Virus record (IMG/VR): IMGVR_UViG_3300021961_000024
Coordinates: 1-64,000 of that record
Origin: a virus
Length of the DNA: 64,000 nucleotides
Strand: one strand, 5' to 3'
Of this stretch, positions 51,276 to 61,540 are shown piece by piece. Both the position numbers and the translations under genes were made by a program. The first letter of the stretch is position 1. Each line of letters begins with the position of its first letter. The notes beneath the pieces are model-generated. The model was not told where the DNA came from. It saw only the letters and a program-made list of their open reading frames with translations, and ran no database searches.

Positions 51276-54200
51276 ATGTCTACAACTAAGATTATACTTA
51301 AAAAATCTTCGGTATCTTCTAATGCGCCGGCAGTAGGAGATCTTGATTACGGTGAAGTTGCTCTTAACTATGCCGATGGTAGACTCTATTATAAAAACTC
51401 TTCCAACCAAATTAAACATTTTATTGACTCTGATCGTGTTGCAATCATCGGAGCCAATCTTCAGAGTGGTATTCTTGCATATGCAGATAGTGCTTATACT
51501 ACTCCTGCGGAAGTGTATTCCCTTATTGATTCAAGCTATTTAAATAATAAACACATTGACGCAAAAACGTTAAATGGTCAGTTAGGTTCTTATTATTTAG
51601 ATTATAATAATCTAACTAACGTTCCAGCAGGACAAAATTTAGATTCTGATAACATTAAATCAATCTTTAGTGTTTCTGGTGATCTTTTATATGATTCTGC
51701 TACTGGTCAGTTTAGCTTTACAGAAACCCCTGAAATTACAGACTCTGAAGTTAGAGCATTATTCGGTGCTTCTGGCTCATTAAGTTATAATCAGGCAACT
51801 GGCGTATTTTCTTATACTGAGAGAACCGATACTCAGGTCAGGGCGTTATTCAATGCTGGCGGGGATCTTTCTTATGATTCCTCTACTGGTACATTTAGTT
51901 ATAATACGGATTATTATACTAAGTCAGAATTCGATTCTGATTTTAATACTCGTTTTGGTGTTGCTACTACTGATAGTTTAGGTGAAGGTTCTACGAATCT
52001 TTACTTTACTGATAACCGTGCATATACTGCAATTGATAATCGTGTAACATCTGGATTTATTAATGGTCTCGGAGTTAATGCTATTACTCTTGATAGTGCT
52101 TCTCCCGGATATTACTTAGATTATACCAATTTTACAAATACACCAAACGTCCTTGATAGTGCTAATATAAGAAATATCTTTAGCGTTGCAGGCGATCTTG
52201 CATATGATTCTGCCACCGGTCAGTTCTCCTATACTGGGCGGACGGATCAAGGTGTGCGGGATCTATTCTCAGTTTCCGGGGATCTTGCATATGATTCTTC
52301 TACTGGGCAATTTAGCTTTACCCAAAGAACGAATCAACAAGTACGAAACCTATTCTCAGTAACAGGTGATATTTCTTATGATTCTTCTACAGGTCAATTC
52401 AGTGTTACAACTTATAAGAATACCGATTTTGATAATAGATTAGCTACAAAGTCAACAGATAATTTAAGCGAAGGTTCTACCAATCTTTACTATAAAGATA
52501 GCTCTGTTAGATCACTTCTATCTGGTGGTACTGTTGTTGATATTAGTATAAGTGGGGATCTTTCTGCTACTAATGCTGATATTACGGGTAATCTTAATGT
52601 TCAAGGTACTACGACGACCGTTAACCAAGCAACGCTGACCGTCTCTGATTCGAAGATCTTCCTTGCCGATGGTAACCCAAGTGATGCTATTGACGTAGGT
52701 ATTTTCTTTAACTATTATGATGCCGATAGTTTATTTGCTGGTATTTTCAGAGATGCTTCTACAGAAGCTATTACAGTATTTGATGGATATAATCAGGCTA
52801 TTGGTAGCACGATCAATACGAACCACATTAGCTTTAATCTCCCAACGCTGAAAGCTGGGGAATTTGACGGTTTACTTAATTGGACGAACCTTTATAATAA
52901 AGACAGCGTAAACTTTGCTTCGGTCACGGTTGAAAACCTAACGGTTACTGGAACGCAAACCGTTAATAACGTTGCTTCGGTTTCTACTGCCAGCCCACTT
53001 ATTATTCTTAACGATAGTGCGACAACATACGTTGACGTGGGTCTTATTGGTAGCTATTACTCAGGCGGGCAAACACTAAACTCTGGTGTATTCCATGATG
53101 CTACAGACGGTCGTTGGAAATTCTTTAAAGGTTCAACTCAACAGTTTATCGATAGCACCTATGTTAATACAAGTGCTACAGGATATACTCTTGCCCCAGT
53201 ACAAGCTTCAGAATTTATCGGTTCAGTAGCATGGTCTAATATCACAGGAAGACCTAATACAACTGATGACTTCTCTGAAGGTTCAATTAATAAATTTTAT
53301 TATAGATCCAGAGCGGATTCCGATATCGGTGACGGTCATTTAACAGCTATCGGACTAGGTAACAATGCGACCTTTAGTTGGAATAACGTTGATCATACGG
53401 TTGACTTAGCTTATGCAGGAACAGGTGTTACCCTGCAAGTTGGCCAAGAACAACATATGTATGTTAAATCGACTGAAATCATTCCAGACGGTTCGTTGGT
53501 TATGTTCGATAGTGCCGGATTTGATACTATTTGGATTTCTAAGTGTGATCCTAATTCTGTAGGATTTGACCCTGAAAAGATTTTGGGTATTACTACTCAA
53601 GATTTTAATTCAGATGAAGCTGGATATATTACTATCTACGGTAAAGTTAGAGGTATTGATACGTCTGCATTTAATGAAGGCGATTTCCTCTATATGCATA
53701 CTTCGACTAAAGGCGCTTTAACCAACGTTAAGCCCTCCGTTGGAAATCACGTTCAACAAATTGCTGTTGTTACTAAAAAAGATGGGATTAATGGTTCTAT
53801 CTTTGTTAGACAAGATCATATTCCTGATACAGATGATATTCTTGAAGGTGAAACAAATAAGTATTATACTACAGCAAGATTCGATTCTGATTTTGCCGAT
53901 AATACTACTACAAATTTAGCTGAAGGTACAAACCAATACTTTACTAATGCCAGAGCAAGATCTGCTATTTCGGTAACAGATGCTGGCGGGGATGGATCTC
54001 TCGCCTATAATTCCGGAACTGGTGTTATTACCTATACTGGACCTTCCGCTTCAGAAGTCAGAGCCCACTTCTCCCAAGGAACCGGTGTTACAATTACTTC
54101 AGGCCAGATCGCAATTGGACAGGATGTTGGAACAACTGCGGATGTTACGTTTAATTCGGTTACTGTAGATAGTTCTCCTATTTACGGTCAGCAATACGGC

Positions 54201-55772
54201 GGACTTTCATTCAATCATGATAGAAGTCTAGGAGATAGTACTGAAACCTTATTTGAATTTGTATCTCAAGATTCTACCACAGCCTCTATTATTGGTATCG
54301 GTGTTCATAACAAATATACGCATGCTATCGGAGTTACTCCTAATTCTCAATTCGTATTTGGTACTCAAGCTGCTGCAACTGGATTTGCATTTAGAAAAAA
54401 TATGGGCACCAGCCCTATTGGTTTAACCACAGGTGACGATCTTCTTACAATCGCAGCAAATACTGGTAATACTTCATTTAAATCTTCAACTGAAGCAACC
54501 ACAAAAACCTCGGCATCGGTTACGCTGGTCGGGGGTCTAGGTGTTGATAAGACTATCAGAGCACAGGATATCGTTGTTGCAAATAATATCACAGCAGGTA
54601 CAAATGGCACTGGTAAGTTTATCGGGGGCGTAACTGGCACCGTTTCTAGCATTGCTAACCACACTACTACTGCTCTTGCAGAAGGCACAAATAAGTATTA
54701 TACTACAGCAAGATTTGATTCTGATCTTGGTGCTTCGACTACTGACGATCTTCCACAAGGTTCTACTAATAAGTATTACGACTCTGCTACCACAACATCT
54801 ACTGCTCGTCATGCAATTAGCATAAGTGATAATGGTGGTGACGGTTCTATTACATATAATGCTACTACTGGCGTTCTTACGTATACGGGCCCGAGCGCGG
54901 CGGAGGTGCGGTCGCACTTCAGCGCGGGTACGGGCGTAACACTTACTAACGGTCAAATTAGCATTGGGCAAGCAGTAGGCACCAACGACTCCGTCCAATT
55001 CAGCGGTATGACTGTTCTGAATAACGTGGTTATCGAAGGCGACCTTTACGTTGCTGGTACTCAAACAACTGTATCACAGTCTACGCTTTCTGTTAATAGC
55101 TCATTCATTCACGTTGCAGATAGTAATACTGACGACGTAGTGGATATCGGTATTATTGGTCACTACTCTGATGATGGTGGTACAACATCCCGTCACACTG
55201 GTTTTATTCGTGATGCTACAAACGGTGAATGGTATGTCTTTGATGGATTGATTCAGGACACCTTAGATAGTTCCCCACCTGCAACTACTATTAATATTGG
55301 AGGACCTGGTTGGAATCTTCCTACTTGGAACTTTGGTAGGCTACGCGGTCAATATCTTGGCTTCGATTCTGACTTCCGAGTATTCTCGACGAATTATACC
55401 GTATATGATTCCGATTTCACTGCTGTTTCAGCTGGTAGATATGCAGTAAATACAACGAACGGGCAGGTACAATGTACCTTGCCTATTAATCCTACAACGG
55501 GGGATTATGTTAAATTAATCGATGTATCTAACTGGAGTGGCGCTAATACGGTCTTAGTTAATCGTAACGGTTCGACGATCGAAGGATATTCTGATAACTT
55601 TGAATTAGATTTGGGACAAAGTATAGTTGAATTTATCTACATAAATAACACATGGAACATTTACTCATCTATCGGTCAAAGAGGACCACAGGGATTAAAA
55701 GGTGATTCAGCAGACGTTGCTAGTTTTGCAACACAAACACAATCAATCGCATATGCAATTGCACTAGGATAG
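51276..55772 (+). CDS. Large tail fibre (1498 aa) with repeated beta modules
   Basis: It starts with an Mtd_N-like segment (KIILKKSSVSSNAPAVGDLDYGEVALNYADGRLYYKN), then at least seven copies of an S-G-D-[LI]-x-Y-D-S-[SA]-T-G-Q-F unit that also occur in the 30798 protein, with TTDSLGEGSTNLYFTDNRAY linkers. Residues about 420-800 hold TTTVNQATLTVSDSKIFLADG beta domains. Two DxGGDGSxxYN...TGPSA[SA]EVR[AS]HF units lie near 890 and 1190; the second is written in GC-rich codons. A C-terminal beta tip ends in QSIAYAIALG. Shine-Dalgarno AAGGAAG. Probably the long fibre. Confidence 0.82.
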   Translation: MSTTKIILKKSSVSSNAPAVGDLDYGEVALNYADGRLYYKNSSNQIKHFIDSDRVAIIGANLQSGILAYADSAYTTPAEVYSLIDSSYLNNKHIDAKTLNGQLGSYYLDYNNLTNVPAGQNLDSDNIKSIFSVSGDLLYDSATGQFSFTETPEITDSEVRALFGASGSLSYNQATGVFSYTERTDTQVRALFNAGGDLSYDSSTGTFSYNTDYYTKSEFDSDFNTRFGVATTDSLGEGSTNLYFTDNRAYTAIDNRVTSGFINGLGVNAITLDSASPGYYLDYTNFTNTPNVLDSANIRNIFSVAGDLAYDSATGQFSYTGRTDQGVRDLFSVSGDLAYDSSTGQFSFTQRTNQQVRNLFSVTGDISYDSSTGQFSVTTYKNTDFDNRLATKSTDNLSEGSTNLYYKDSSVRSLLSGGTVVDISISGDLSATNADITGNLNVQGTTTTVNQATLTVSDSKIFLADGNPSDAIDVGIFFNYYDADSLFAGIFRDASTEAITVFDGYNQAIGSTINTNHISFNLPTLKAGEFDGLLNWTNLYNKDSVNFASVTVENLTVTGTQTVNNVASVSTASPLIILNDSATTYVDVGLIGSYYSGGQTLNSGVFHDATDGRWKFFKGSTQQFIDSTYVNTSATGYTLAPVQASEFIGSVAWSNITGRPNTTDDFSEGSINKFYYRSRADSDIGDGHLTAIGLGNNATFSWNNVDHTVDLAYAGTGVTLQVGQEQHMYVKSTEIIPDGSLVMFDSAGFDTIWISKCDPNSVGFDPEKILGITTQDFNSDEAGYITIYGKVRGIDTSAFNEGDFLYMHTSTKGALTNVKPSVGNHVQQIAVVTKKDGINGSIFVRQDHIPDTDDILEGETNKYYTTARFDSDFADNTTTNLAEGTNQYFTNARARSAISVTDAGGDGSLAYNSGTGVITYTGPSASEVRAHFSQGTGVTITSGQIAIGQDVGTTADVTFNSVTVDSSPIYGQQYGGLSFNHDRSLGDSTETLFEFVSQDSTTASIIGIGVHNKYTHAIGVTPNSQFVFGTQAAATGFAFRKNMGTSPIGLTTGDDLLTIAANTGNTSFKSSTEATTKTSASVTLVGGLGVDKTIRAQDIVVANNITAGTNGTGKFIGGVTGTVSSIANHTTTALAEGTNKYYTTARFDSDLGASTTDDLPQGSTNKYYDSATTTSTARHAISISDNGGDGSITYNATTGVLTYTGPSAAEVRSHFSAGTGVTLTNGQISIGQAVGTNDSVQFSGMTVLNNVVIEGDLYVAGTQTTVSQSTLSVNSSFIHVADSNTDDVVDIGIIGHYSDDGGTTSRHTGFIRDATNGEWYVFDGLIQDTLDSSPPATTINIGGPGWNLPTWNFGRLRGQYLGFDSDFRVFSTNYTVYDSDFTAVSAGRYAVNTTNGQVQCTLPINPTTGDYVKLIDVSNWSGANTVLVNRNGSTIEGYSDNFELDLGQSIVEFIYINNTWNIYSSIGQRGPQGLKGDSADVASFATQTQSIAYAIALG

Positions 55773-55782
55773 GAAATTTATA

Positions 55783-58695
55783 ATGGCTAAAAAGCTTATT
55801 AGAGAATATTATTTTACACCGGGAGTTGCTGGATCTGCAACAATTGAAGTTCCTGGTCGATATACTTTAGATAAACTTCTTTTGATTACTAACGTAACCG
55901 ATAATGTTGTTTTATATAACTTTGCAGATGCTTCATTTGCCGGAACTACTGCCGTATTTACAGAAGCTGATGGTACTAACTTCCCTAGGATTACTCAGGC
56001 TCATGATGGTTATACCACATTTACTTTGCAGTATAATGCTTCTGCAATGAGTTCAACTGATAAACTACAAATTTATGTTGAAGATCAAGAAGATTACGGG
56101 CAAACAATTAGACCATGGGCATTTGGTACAGACGCTATTGAACGTATGCGGGTATCTAATCCACAGGCAATGATCGATGCTGACTTTGAATATGGCCTGC
56201 AACCTACTAAATGGGCTGGTTATGGTACTGTGAAAGGTTATCCATCAGTATATGAATTACCGGGTGTTGATCTAGTTGTTAGCACTATGACAACAGATTA
56301 TCAGACTACTTCTACTACAAATAGTGTTATTACTGTTACATTCACAACAAGCCACGGTCTTTCAGTTGGTAATGTAGTAAACGTATCCGGATTAAATGCC
56401 GGTACGTCAGGATTCTCTCGTGCCGATGGTAGTTTTATTATCTATGCTGTTCCGTCTTCTACTAGCCTTAGTTATTTTGCTCGTGGCTTAGTAGGTACAG
56501 CCAGTGGTCAATCATTATATACAGAAGAAACTCTAGTAAAATTAGGGGCTTTATATGAAAATGCGAGTATTCCCGTAAGCAGCGTTTCATCAGATGGTTC
56601 TGATCCATCTGTAATTACGGTTAACTTTTCTGCCCCTCATGGTCTAATTCCAGGAACAAATATCCACGTTGATATCGCTTCTGGTACAAATGTATCATAT
56701 GCCTCTGGTCCATTCTTTATTAAATCTACCCCTAGTTTAACTTCATTGACGTATACTGCAAGACCGGGTGCTTCAGTTACTTCTCCTTCTAATGCCACTT
56801 TCTATGCACTTTCTAACTCTACTATTGTTCATAGACCTGCTGATGGTGGTGTTATTCTTTCTACAAAAACCCCAACATATGCGGCTCAGGTGGTCCGTCA
56901 AACCAAACGGTATTTCAGATATCAATCTGGTAAAGGTTTCCTTTGGTCTTCGGGTACATTATTTGCACCGAACTATGATATCCAAAGCATTACGGCATCC
57001 GGAACTACTTCAGGATCAGAAATTACTGTTAAAACCGACGATATTGATCACGGCCTTCAGCCCGGCGCCGTCGTTCAACTTTCTGGGGTATTAACTAGTG
57101 GATATGAAGGCCAATATACCGTTGATAGTATTGTAGACGACTATACATTTAAAGTTTTAGCTACTGGAGCATTAGGCGATACAACTGCAGTTCTTGCGGC
57201 AAGATCCTCGGTTTACGTAAAATCTTGGATTGGTGCTGCGGTTCGTGGTGGATTATTCGATGACCAAAACGGCGTGTTCTTCGAATTTGACGGCAACCAA
57301 ATGTTCTGCGTTTCTCGTACATCAACTAATAATATTTCCGGTACTTTGGCGGTCACTCAGAATAGTCAGTCAATTACTGGCACCAATACCAGATTCTCGG
57401 AACAACTCCATGCCGGTGAAAGAATTATTATCAGAGGTATGACCCACTTTGTTACACAAGTAGTAAGTAATACCCAGATTTATATTTCTCCAGACTATAG
57501 AGGTATTACTGCTTCAGGCGTGCGTGCGCAGGCGATTACTGAAAGAAGAATTCCGCAAGTGAAGTGGAACCTTGACAAATGCGATGGTACAGGCCCTTCC
57601 GGATATAACTGGAACTTTAATAAAATGCAGATGGTCGGCATTGAATATTCTTGGTATGGTGCAGGCTTTATTCACTTTATGGTTCGCGGTTCTGATGGTA
57701 AGTGGGTATATGTCCATAGAATTAAAAATAACAACGTAAATAATGAAGCCTATATGAGATCCGGCAACCTTCCGGTTCGTTACTCTATTGACAATGATGC
57801 GCCTTTAACTTACTTAACTTCTAATATCGATTCATCTGCTACGACAATTCCATGTGCAGATCTTCAGGAATTTACGGACACCGGTACCTTATATATTGAC
57901 AACGAAATTATCAATTATACCGGGAGATCTGCTACTGACGGGCCCGGTAACTTTACTGGGTGTACTCGAGCCGGTACATTAGTACAATATCAACAGGGTT
58001 CTACTAATAACCTAACCGCGGGTTCGGCAGTTCCTCATACATCTGGAACCGGGGTATTAGAGGTTTCCAATACCTGTTCGCCGACCCTAACTCACTGGGG
58101 TTCAGCTTTAATGATGGATGGTGGATTTACATATGATCGTGGTTATATGTTTAACTTTCAACGTGAACATATCTATACAACTACAACTAAACTAACTCAG
58201 TTCTTAATTCGTTTGGCTCCTTCTGTTGATAACGGGCTAGTTGGACGACTGGGGGCTAAACAGCTTTTGAATAGATCACAACTATTGCTACAGGCTATTA
58301 CAATTGCCGGAGCGAACGGTACTTCTTCAGGTGCTATTATCGTTGAAGGCATTCTAAATCCAAGGAATTATGTATCAGCAACGTGGCAAAGCTTAACATC
58401 CCAAGCGGATGGTGGACAGCCTAGCTTTGCTCAGATTGCCACATCGGTTACATATTCAACTGGAACATATGCTCTACCCGGTGAACAGATCTTCGGTGCG
58501 GTGTTCCCATGTGCAGATACGGGATCTATTTCTGAAACGCTTCCTCTTACCGATCTAAAAGAACTTACGGGCGCACCATTGGGAGGTGACTTTAAATTCC
58601 CAGATGGTCCTGACATTCTAGCTATTAATATTAGAACTACTACAGGTAACGCTCGGGTGTCAACAATGTTAAGATGGTCTGAAGCTCAGGCATAA
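55783..58695 (+). CDS. Large virion protein, tail fibre-associated
   Basis: A 970-aa protein. The opening (KKLIREYYFTPGVAGSATIEVPG) and IRPWAFGTDAIERMRVSNPQAMIDADFEYGLQPTKW are recurring in T4-like marine phage structural proteins. Two Ig-like segments (ITVTFTTSHGLSVGNVVNVSGL and ITVNFSAPHGLIPGTNIHV) precede a larger beta body with a LGTLYIDNEIINYTGR-type repeat. A long fibre or spike protein is likely; no enzymatic motif. Confidence 0.65.
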   Translation: MAKKLIREYYFTPGVAGSATIEVPGRYTLDKLLLITNVTDNVVLYNFADASFAGTTAVFTEADGTNFPRITQAHDGYTTFTLQYNASAMSSTDKLQIYVEDQEDYGQTIRPWAFGTDAIERMRVSNPQAMIDADFEYGLQPTKWAGYGTVKGYPSVYELPGVDLVVSTMTTDYQTTSTTNSVITVTFTTSHGLSVGNVVNVSGLNAGTSGFSRADGSFIIYAVPSSTSLSYFARGLVGTASGQSLYTEETLVKLGALYENASIPVSSVSSDGSDPSVITVNFSAPHGLIPGTNIHVDIASGTNVSYASGPFFIKSTPSLTSLTYTARPGASVTSPSNATFYALSNSTIVHRPADGGVILSTKTPTYAAQVVRQTKRYFRYQSGKGFLWSSGTLFAPNYDIQSITASGTTSGSEITVKTDDIDHGLQPGAVVQLSGVLTSGYEGQYTVDSIVDDYTFKVLATGALGDTTAVLAARSSVYVKSWIGAAVRGGLFDDQNGVFFEFDGNQMFCVSRTSTNNISGTLAVTQNSQSITGTNTRFSEQLHAGERIIIRGMTHFVTQVVSNTQIYISPDYRGITASGVRAQAITERRIPQVKWNLDKCDGTGPSGYNWNFNKMQMVGIEYSWYGAGFIHFMVRGSDGKWVYVHRIKNNNVNNEAYMRSGNLPVRYSIDNDAPLTYLTSNIDSSATTIPCADLQEFTDTGTLYIDNEIINYTGRSATDGPGNFTGCTRAGTLVQYQQGSTNNLTAGSAVPHTSGTGVLEVSNTCSPTLTHWGSALMMDGGFTYDRGYMFNFQREHIYTTTTKLTQFLIRLAPSVDNGLVGRLGAKQLLNRSQLLLQAITIAGANGTSSGAIIVEGILNPRNYVSATWQSLTSQADGGQPSFAQIATSVTYSTGTYALPGEQIFGAVFPCADTGSISETLPLTDLKELTGAPLGGDFKFPDGPDILAINIRTTTGNARVSTMLRWSEAQA

Positions 58696-58709
58696 AGAAA
58701 GAATAAAGA

Positions 58710-60338
58710 ATGGTAGTTAAACTAAGCAGTTTCTTAAGCACGTCTCTAGCTCAAGGTCTAGATTCTGCTACGGTTACAAATATCATCGATGCATCGGTAA
58801 TCCCGCTAGACTCCGGTACTAGCGGGCCATACTTAGCTGGGGTTATTCACGGTAATGGTATTATAGTAACCGGTAGTGGTTCTCATGAAGCTACTGCTAC
58901 CATCAATGTAGATTCTTCAAAAGTTGCATATCTAACTTCTACCCAAACCTTAACGAATAAAACCATTAACCTATCAAATAACACTTTAGTTTCGACATTT
59001 AACCAGATTAATGCCGCCGTTTCTGGTGAAACTCTTGTGGGTATTGGTGCTACTCAAACTCTTACTAATAAAACACTAACGTCTCCTACTATTACTGGTC
59101 CTACTATTACTGGACCTGCATCTCTTACTAAGATTTCTACGTTCGGTCTTAGAGATACTACAACTACAAGTTATGATACAAGATTCGCATCGACTAGTAC
59201 AACTGCTCTTACCCAAGATAGACTATTAACATTCGATATTAAAAATGGCGATAAGACAATTACACTTGGGGGCGGGTTAACTCTTGGAGGTGCATTCACT
59301 ACTTCTGGTGCACATACAACTACTTTAACTACATCAGGAAATACTTCAGTTACTTTGCCAACTTCTGGTACTCTTGTATCAAAAGATGGCTCTGGCAATG
59401 TTACGATTGCCGGAACATTAACTGCAGGAAATCTATCTGGAATTTATTTAGGATTTGATTCTGATTTCGGAGTAGCAATCGCCGCATCTAGTACTACCGA
59501 TTTATCCGAAGGAACTAATCTATATTATTTGAAATCAAGAGTCGATAGCGATATCGATTTAAGAGTTAATGCTTCGTTTATTAATACTCTAAGCGGAGTG
59601 GATGCTGATACATTAGGCGGACAAGCTGGATCTTATTATTTAAATTATAATAACTTCTCGAATACGCCAACGATCCCAACCGTGTATAATAGTACAATTA
59701 AGGTATTTGCTGGATCCGGTATTAGCGGAAGTGCAACGTTTAGCATTAACAATCCGCTTGATAGTGATATCACTATTACTAACACCGATAAAGGTTCTTC
59801 GCAGAATATCTTTAAAAATATTGCAGTTAGCGGTCAATCAACTATTGTAGCAGATACAAATGATGACACCTTAACATTAGCTGCTGGGGCTGGTGTTACT
59901 CTTACAACGAATGCAACTACTGATACAGTTACAATCGCGGCTTCGGCTGCTGTTCCTACTGGTACTACCCCGCCTGCATCTCCTTCTTCTGGCGCGCTTT
60001 GGTGGGATGATTCAGCTGGGGATCTTTACATTTACTTCCAAGATAGTGATACCTCCCAATGGGTTCAAGCTTCGCCTTCTATTCTCCCAGATGGCATCGT
60101 ATCTAATCTTAAATTGGCCGATTCGGCTGTTACTACGGATAAGATTGCATTTGATGCAGTAACATATAACCGTATGCAAAATGTGGCAACAGCCAACCGG
60201 GTTCTTGGTTCAACGAGTGCCGGAGGGCAAGTTTCCGAGGTTCAGGTCAATCAAGCAATGTTGCAAAGTGCAGTAACGCTTGTCATATATAACTCAGCAG
60301 GATCTGCTGTTAAAACACTATACGGAGCAGGAGCATAA
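58710..60338 (+). CDS. Tail fibre with LTNKT rungs and shared tip module
   Basis: A 542-aa protein. [17 protein letters not shown] and [20 protein letters not shown] are beta-helix rungs as in the 22562 protein; [22 protein letters not shown] is shared with the 1498-aa fibre. The C-terminus [26 protein letters not shown]...[18 protein letters not shown] is the same module as in the 30798 protein. TAATG overlap with the collagen-like gene. Confidence 0.78.
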   Translation: MVVKLSSFLSTSLAQGLDSATVTNIIDASVIPLDSGTSGPYLAGVIHGNGIIVTGSGSHEATATINVDSSKVAYLTSTQTLTNKTINLSNNTLVSTFNQINAAVSGETLVGIGATQTLTNKTLTSPTITGPTITGPASLTKISTFGLRDTTTTSYDTRFASTSTTALTQDRLLTFDIKNGDKTITLGGGLTLGGAFTTSGAHTTTLTTSGNTSVTLPTSGTLVSKDGSGNVTIAGTLTAGNLSGIYLGFDSDFGVAIAASSTTDLSEGTNLYYLKSRVDSDIDLRVNASFINTLSGVDADTLGGQAGSYYLNYNNFSNTPTIPTVYNSTIKVFAGSGISGSATFSINNPLDSDITITNTDKGSSQNIFKNIAVSGQSTIVADTNDDTLTLAAGAGVTLTTNATTDTVTIAASAAVPTGTTPPASPSSGALWWDDSAGDLYIYFQDSDTSQWVQASPSILPDGIVSNLKLADSAVTTDKIAFDAVTYNRMQNVATANRVLGSTSAGGQVSEVQVNQAMLQSAVTLVIYNSAGSAVKTLYGAGA

Positions 60339-61537
60339 TGGCTAGATTAAATTTTCCTGGCAGTCCTACGAATGGACAGGTTTATACTATAAATGGTAAT
60401 ACCTATACGTATTACTCTGATCCTGGTATTTGGAAAGCCACGTCATTTAAAGATGCTCCAAAGGGTACTGCTGCAACAATTACTATTGGCACTGTATCTC
60501 TATTAGATTCCGACCAAACGCCGACTGTAACAAATTCTGGTGATACAACCGCTGCGACATTTAACTTTGGGTTAACTCGGGGGATTAGAGGTTTAACCGG
60601 ACCAACTGGTCCTAATGGACCTAATGGACCTACCGGGCCAACAGGGACAATTGCTGTTGGAACTGTTACTACAGGTCCAGCGGGTGGTTCGGTATCAGTT
60701 ACAAACTCTGGTACATCAACGGCTGCTGTATTCGACTTTACTATTCCAGTCGGGGACACTGGATCAACCGGACCGACTGGTCCTACCGGTCCCGAAGGTC
60801 CTACGGGACCTACCGGACCAGTTGGGCCTCCAGGACCATCAAACGCAGATACACTTGATGGCATTGACAGTCTATCATTCCTTCGTAGTGATACTACTGA
60901 TGCGTTTACTGGTACCGATATGCAATTCGGTACTTCTTCTAAAATATCATTCGGGTCTGCAACTAGACAGATGGTAGATCTTTATGCTTCTAGCTACGGT
61001 TTGGGCGTTCAATCAAACACTTTATACTTCAGATCCGCCAGCAGATTTAGTTGGTTTACTAGCGGATCGCATAGTGATACCGAGAATAATGCTGGAACCG
61101 GTGGTACGGTTCAAATGACGCTTACAGGTAATACTTTAACTTGTAGCACTTTCTCTGGTAATGCAACGTCAGCTAACTTTGCTGACCTCGCAGAAAGATA
61201 TCATGCAGATAAAGAATATCCTATTGGTACGGTTTTAGGTATTGGTGGCAAAAATGAAGTCACACTATACCAAGTTGGGCTTCCTCTTGCAGGTGTTGTT
61301 TCCGAAAATCCTGGATTAAGAATGAACGATGATGATGAAAAGCAAAATGATCCACTTTGGCCGTTTATTGCTCTTAAAGGTAGAATTCCTGTAAAAATTC
61401 ATGGTTTGGCTAAAAAGGGCAATTATATTATTGCAGGTGGGTCTGGATTTGGAATTGCATCAGAAACCTATCTCCCAGGACTAACCGTTGGCGTCGCTAT
61501 AAATAGTGGTGAAGGTCAAGTAGAAGTGAAGGTATAA
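60338..61537 (+). CDS. Collagen-like fibre protein
   Basis: A 399-aa protein. Residues 85-105 ([20 protein letters not shown]) and 142-170 ([20 protein letters not shown]...) are Gly-x-Pro/Thr repeats of a collagen triple helix. The C-terminus from residue 285 ([21 protein letters not shown]) is a knob domain common in phage fibre ends. It could be a substrate of the oxygenase at 48390 (prolyl hydroxylation is the classical collagen modification). It lies three bases before the Cys-repeat gene. Confidence 0.8.
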   Translation: MARLNFPGSPTNGQVYTINGNTYTYYSDPGIWKATSFKDAPKGTAATITIGTVSLLDSDQTPTVTNSGDTTAATFNFGLTRGIRGLTGPTGPNGPNGPTGPTGTIAVGTVTTGPAGGSVSVTNSGTSTAAVFDFTIPVGDTGSTGPTGPTGPEGPTGPTGPVGPPGPSNADTLDGIDSLSFLRSDTTDAFTGTDMQFGTSSKISFGSATRQMVDLYASSYGLGVQSNTLYFRSASRFSWFTSGSHSDTENNAGTGGTVQMTLTGNTLTCSTFSGNATSANFADLAERYHADKEYPIGTVLGIGGKNEVTLYQVGLPLAGVVSENPGLRMNDDDEKQNDPLWPFIALKGRIPVKIHGLAKKGNYIIAGGSGFGIASETYLPGLTVGVAINSGEGQVEVKV

Positions 61538-61540
61538 ACC

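Noticed and set aside
54365-55064. Minus-strand ORFs of 107 and 175 aa under the long fibre
   Set aside because: They mirror repeat-rich fibre coding; no start signals, and the plus strand has continuous fibre homology.
60412-60864. 150-aa minus-strand ORF rich in GPVGP
   Set aside because: The antisense of Gly-Pro-Thr repeats also reads as Gly-Pro-Val repeats; it is a reflection of the collagen-like gene.
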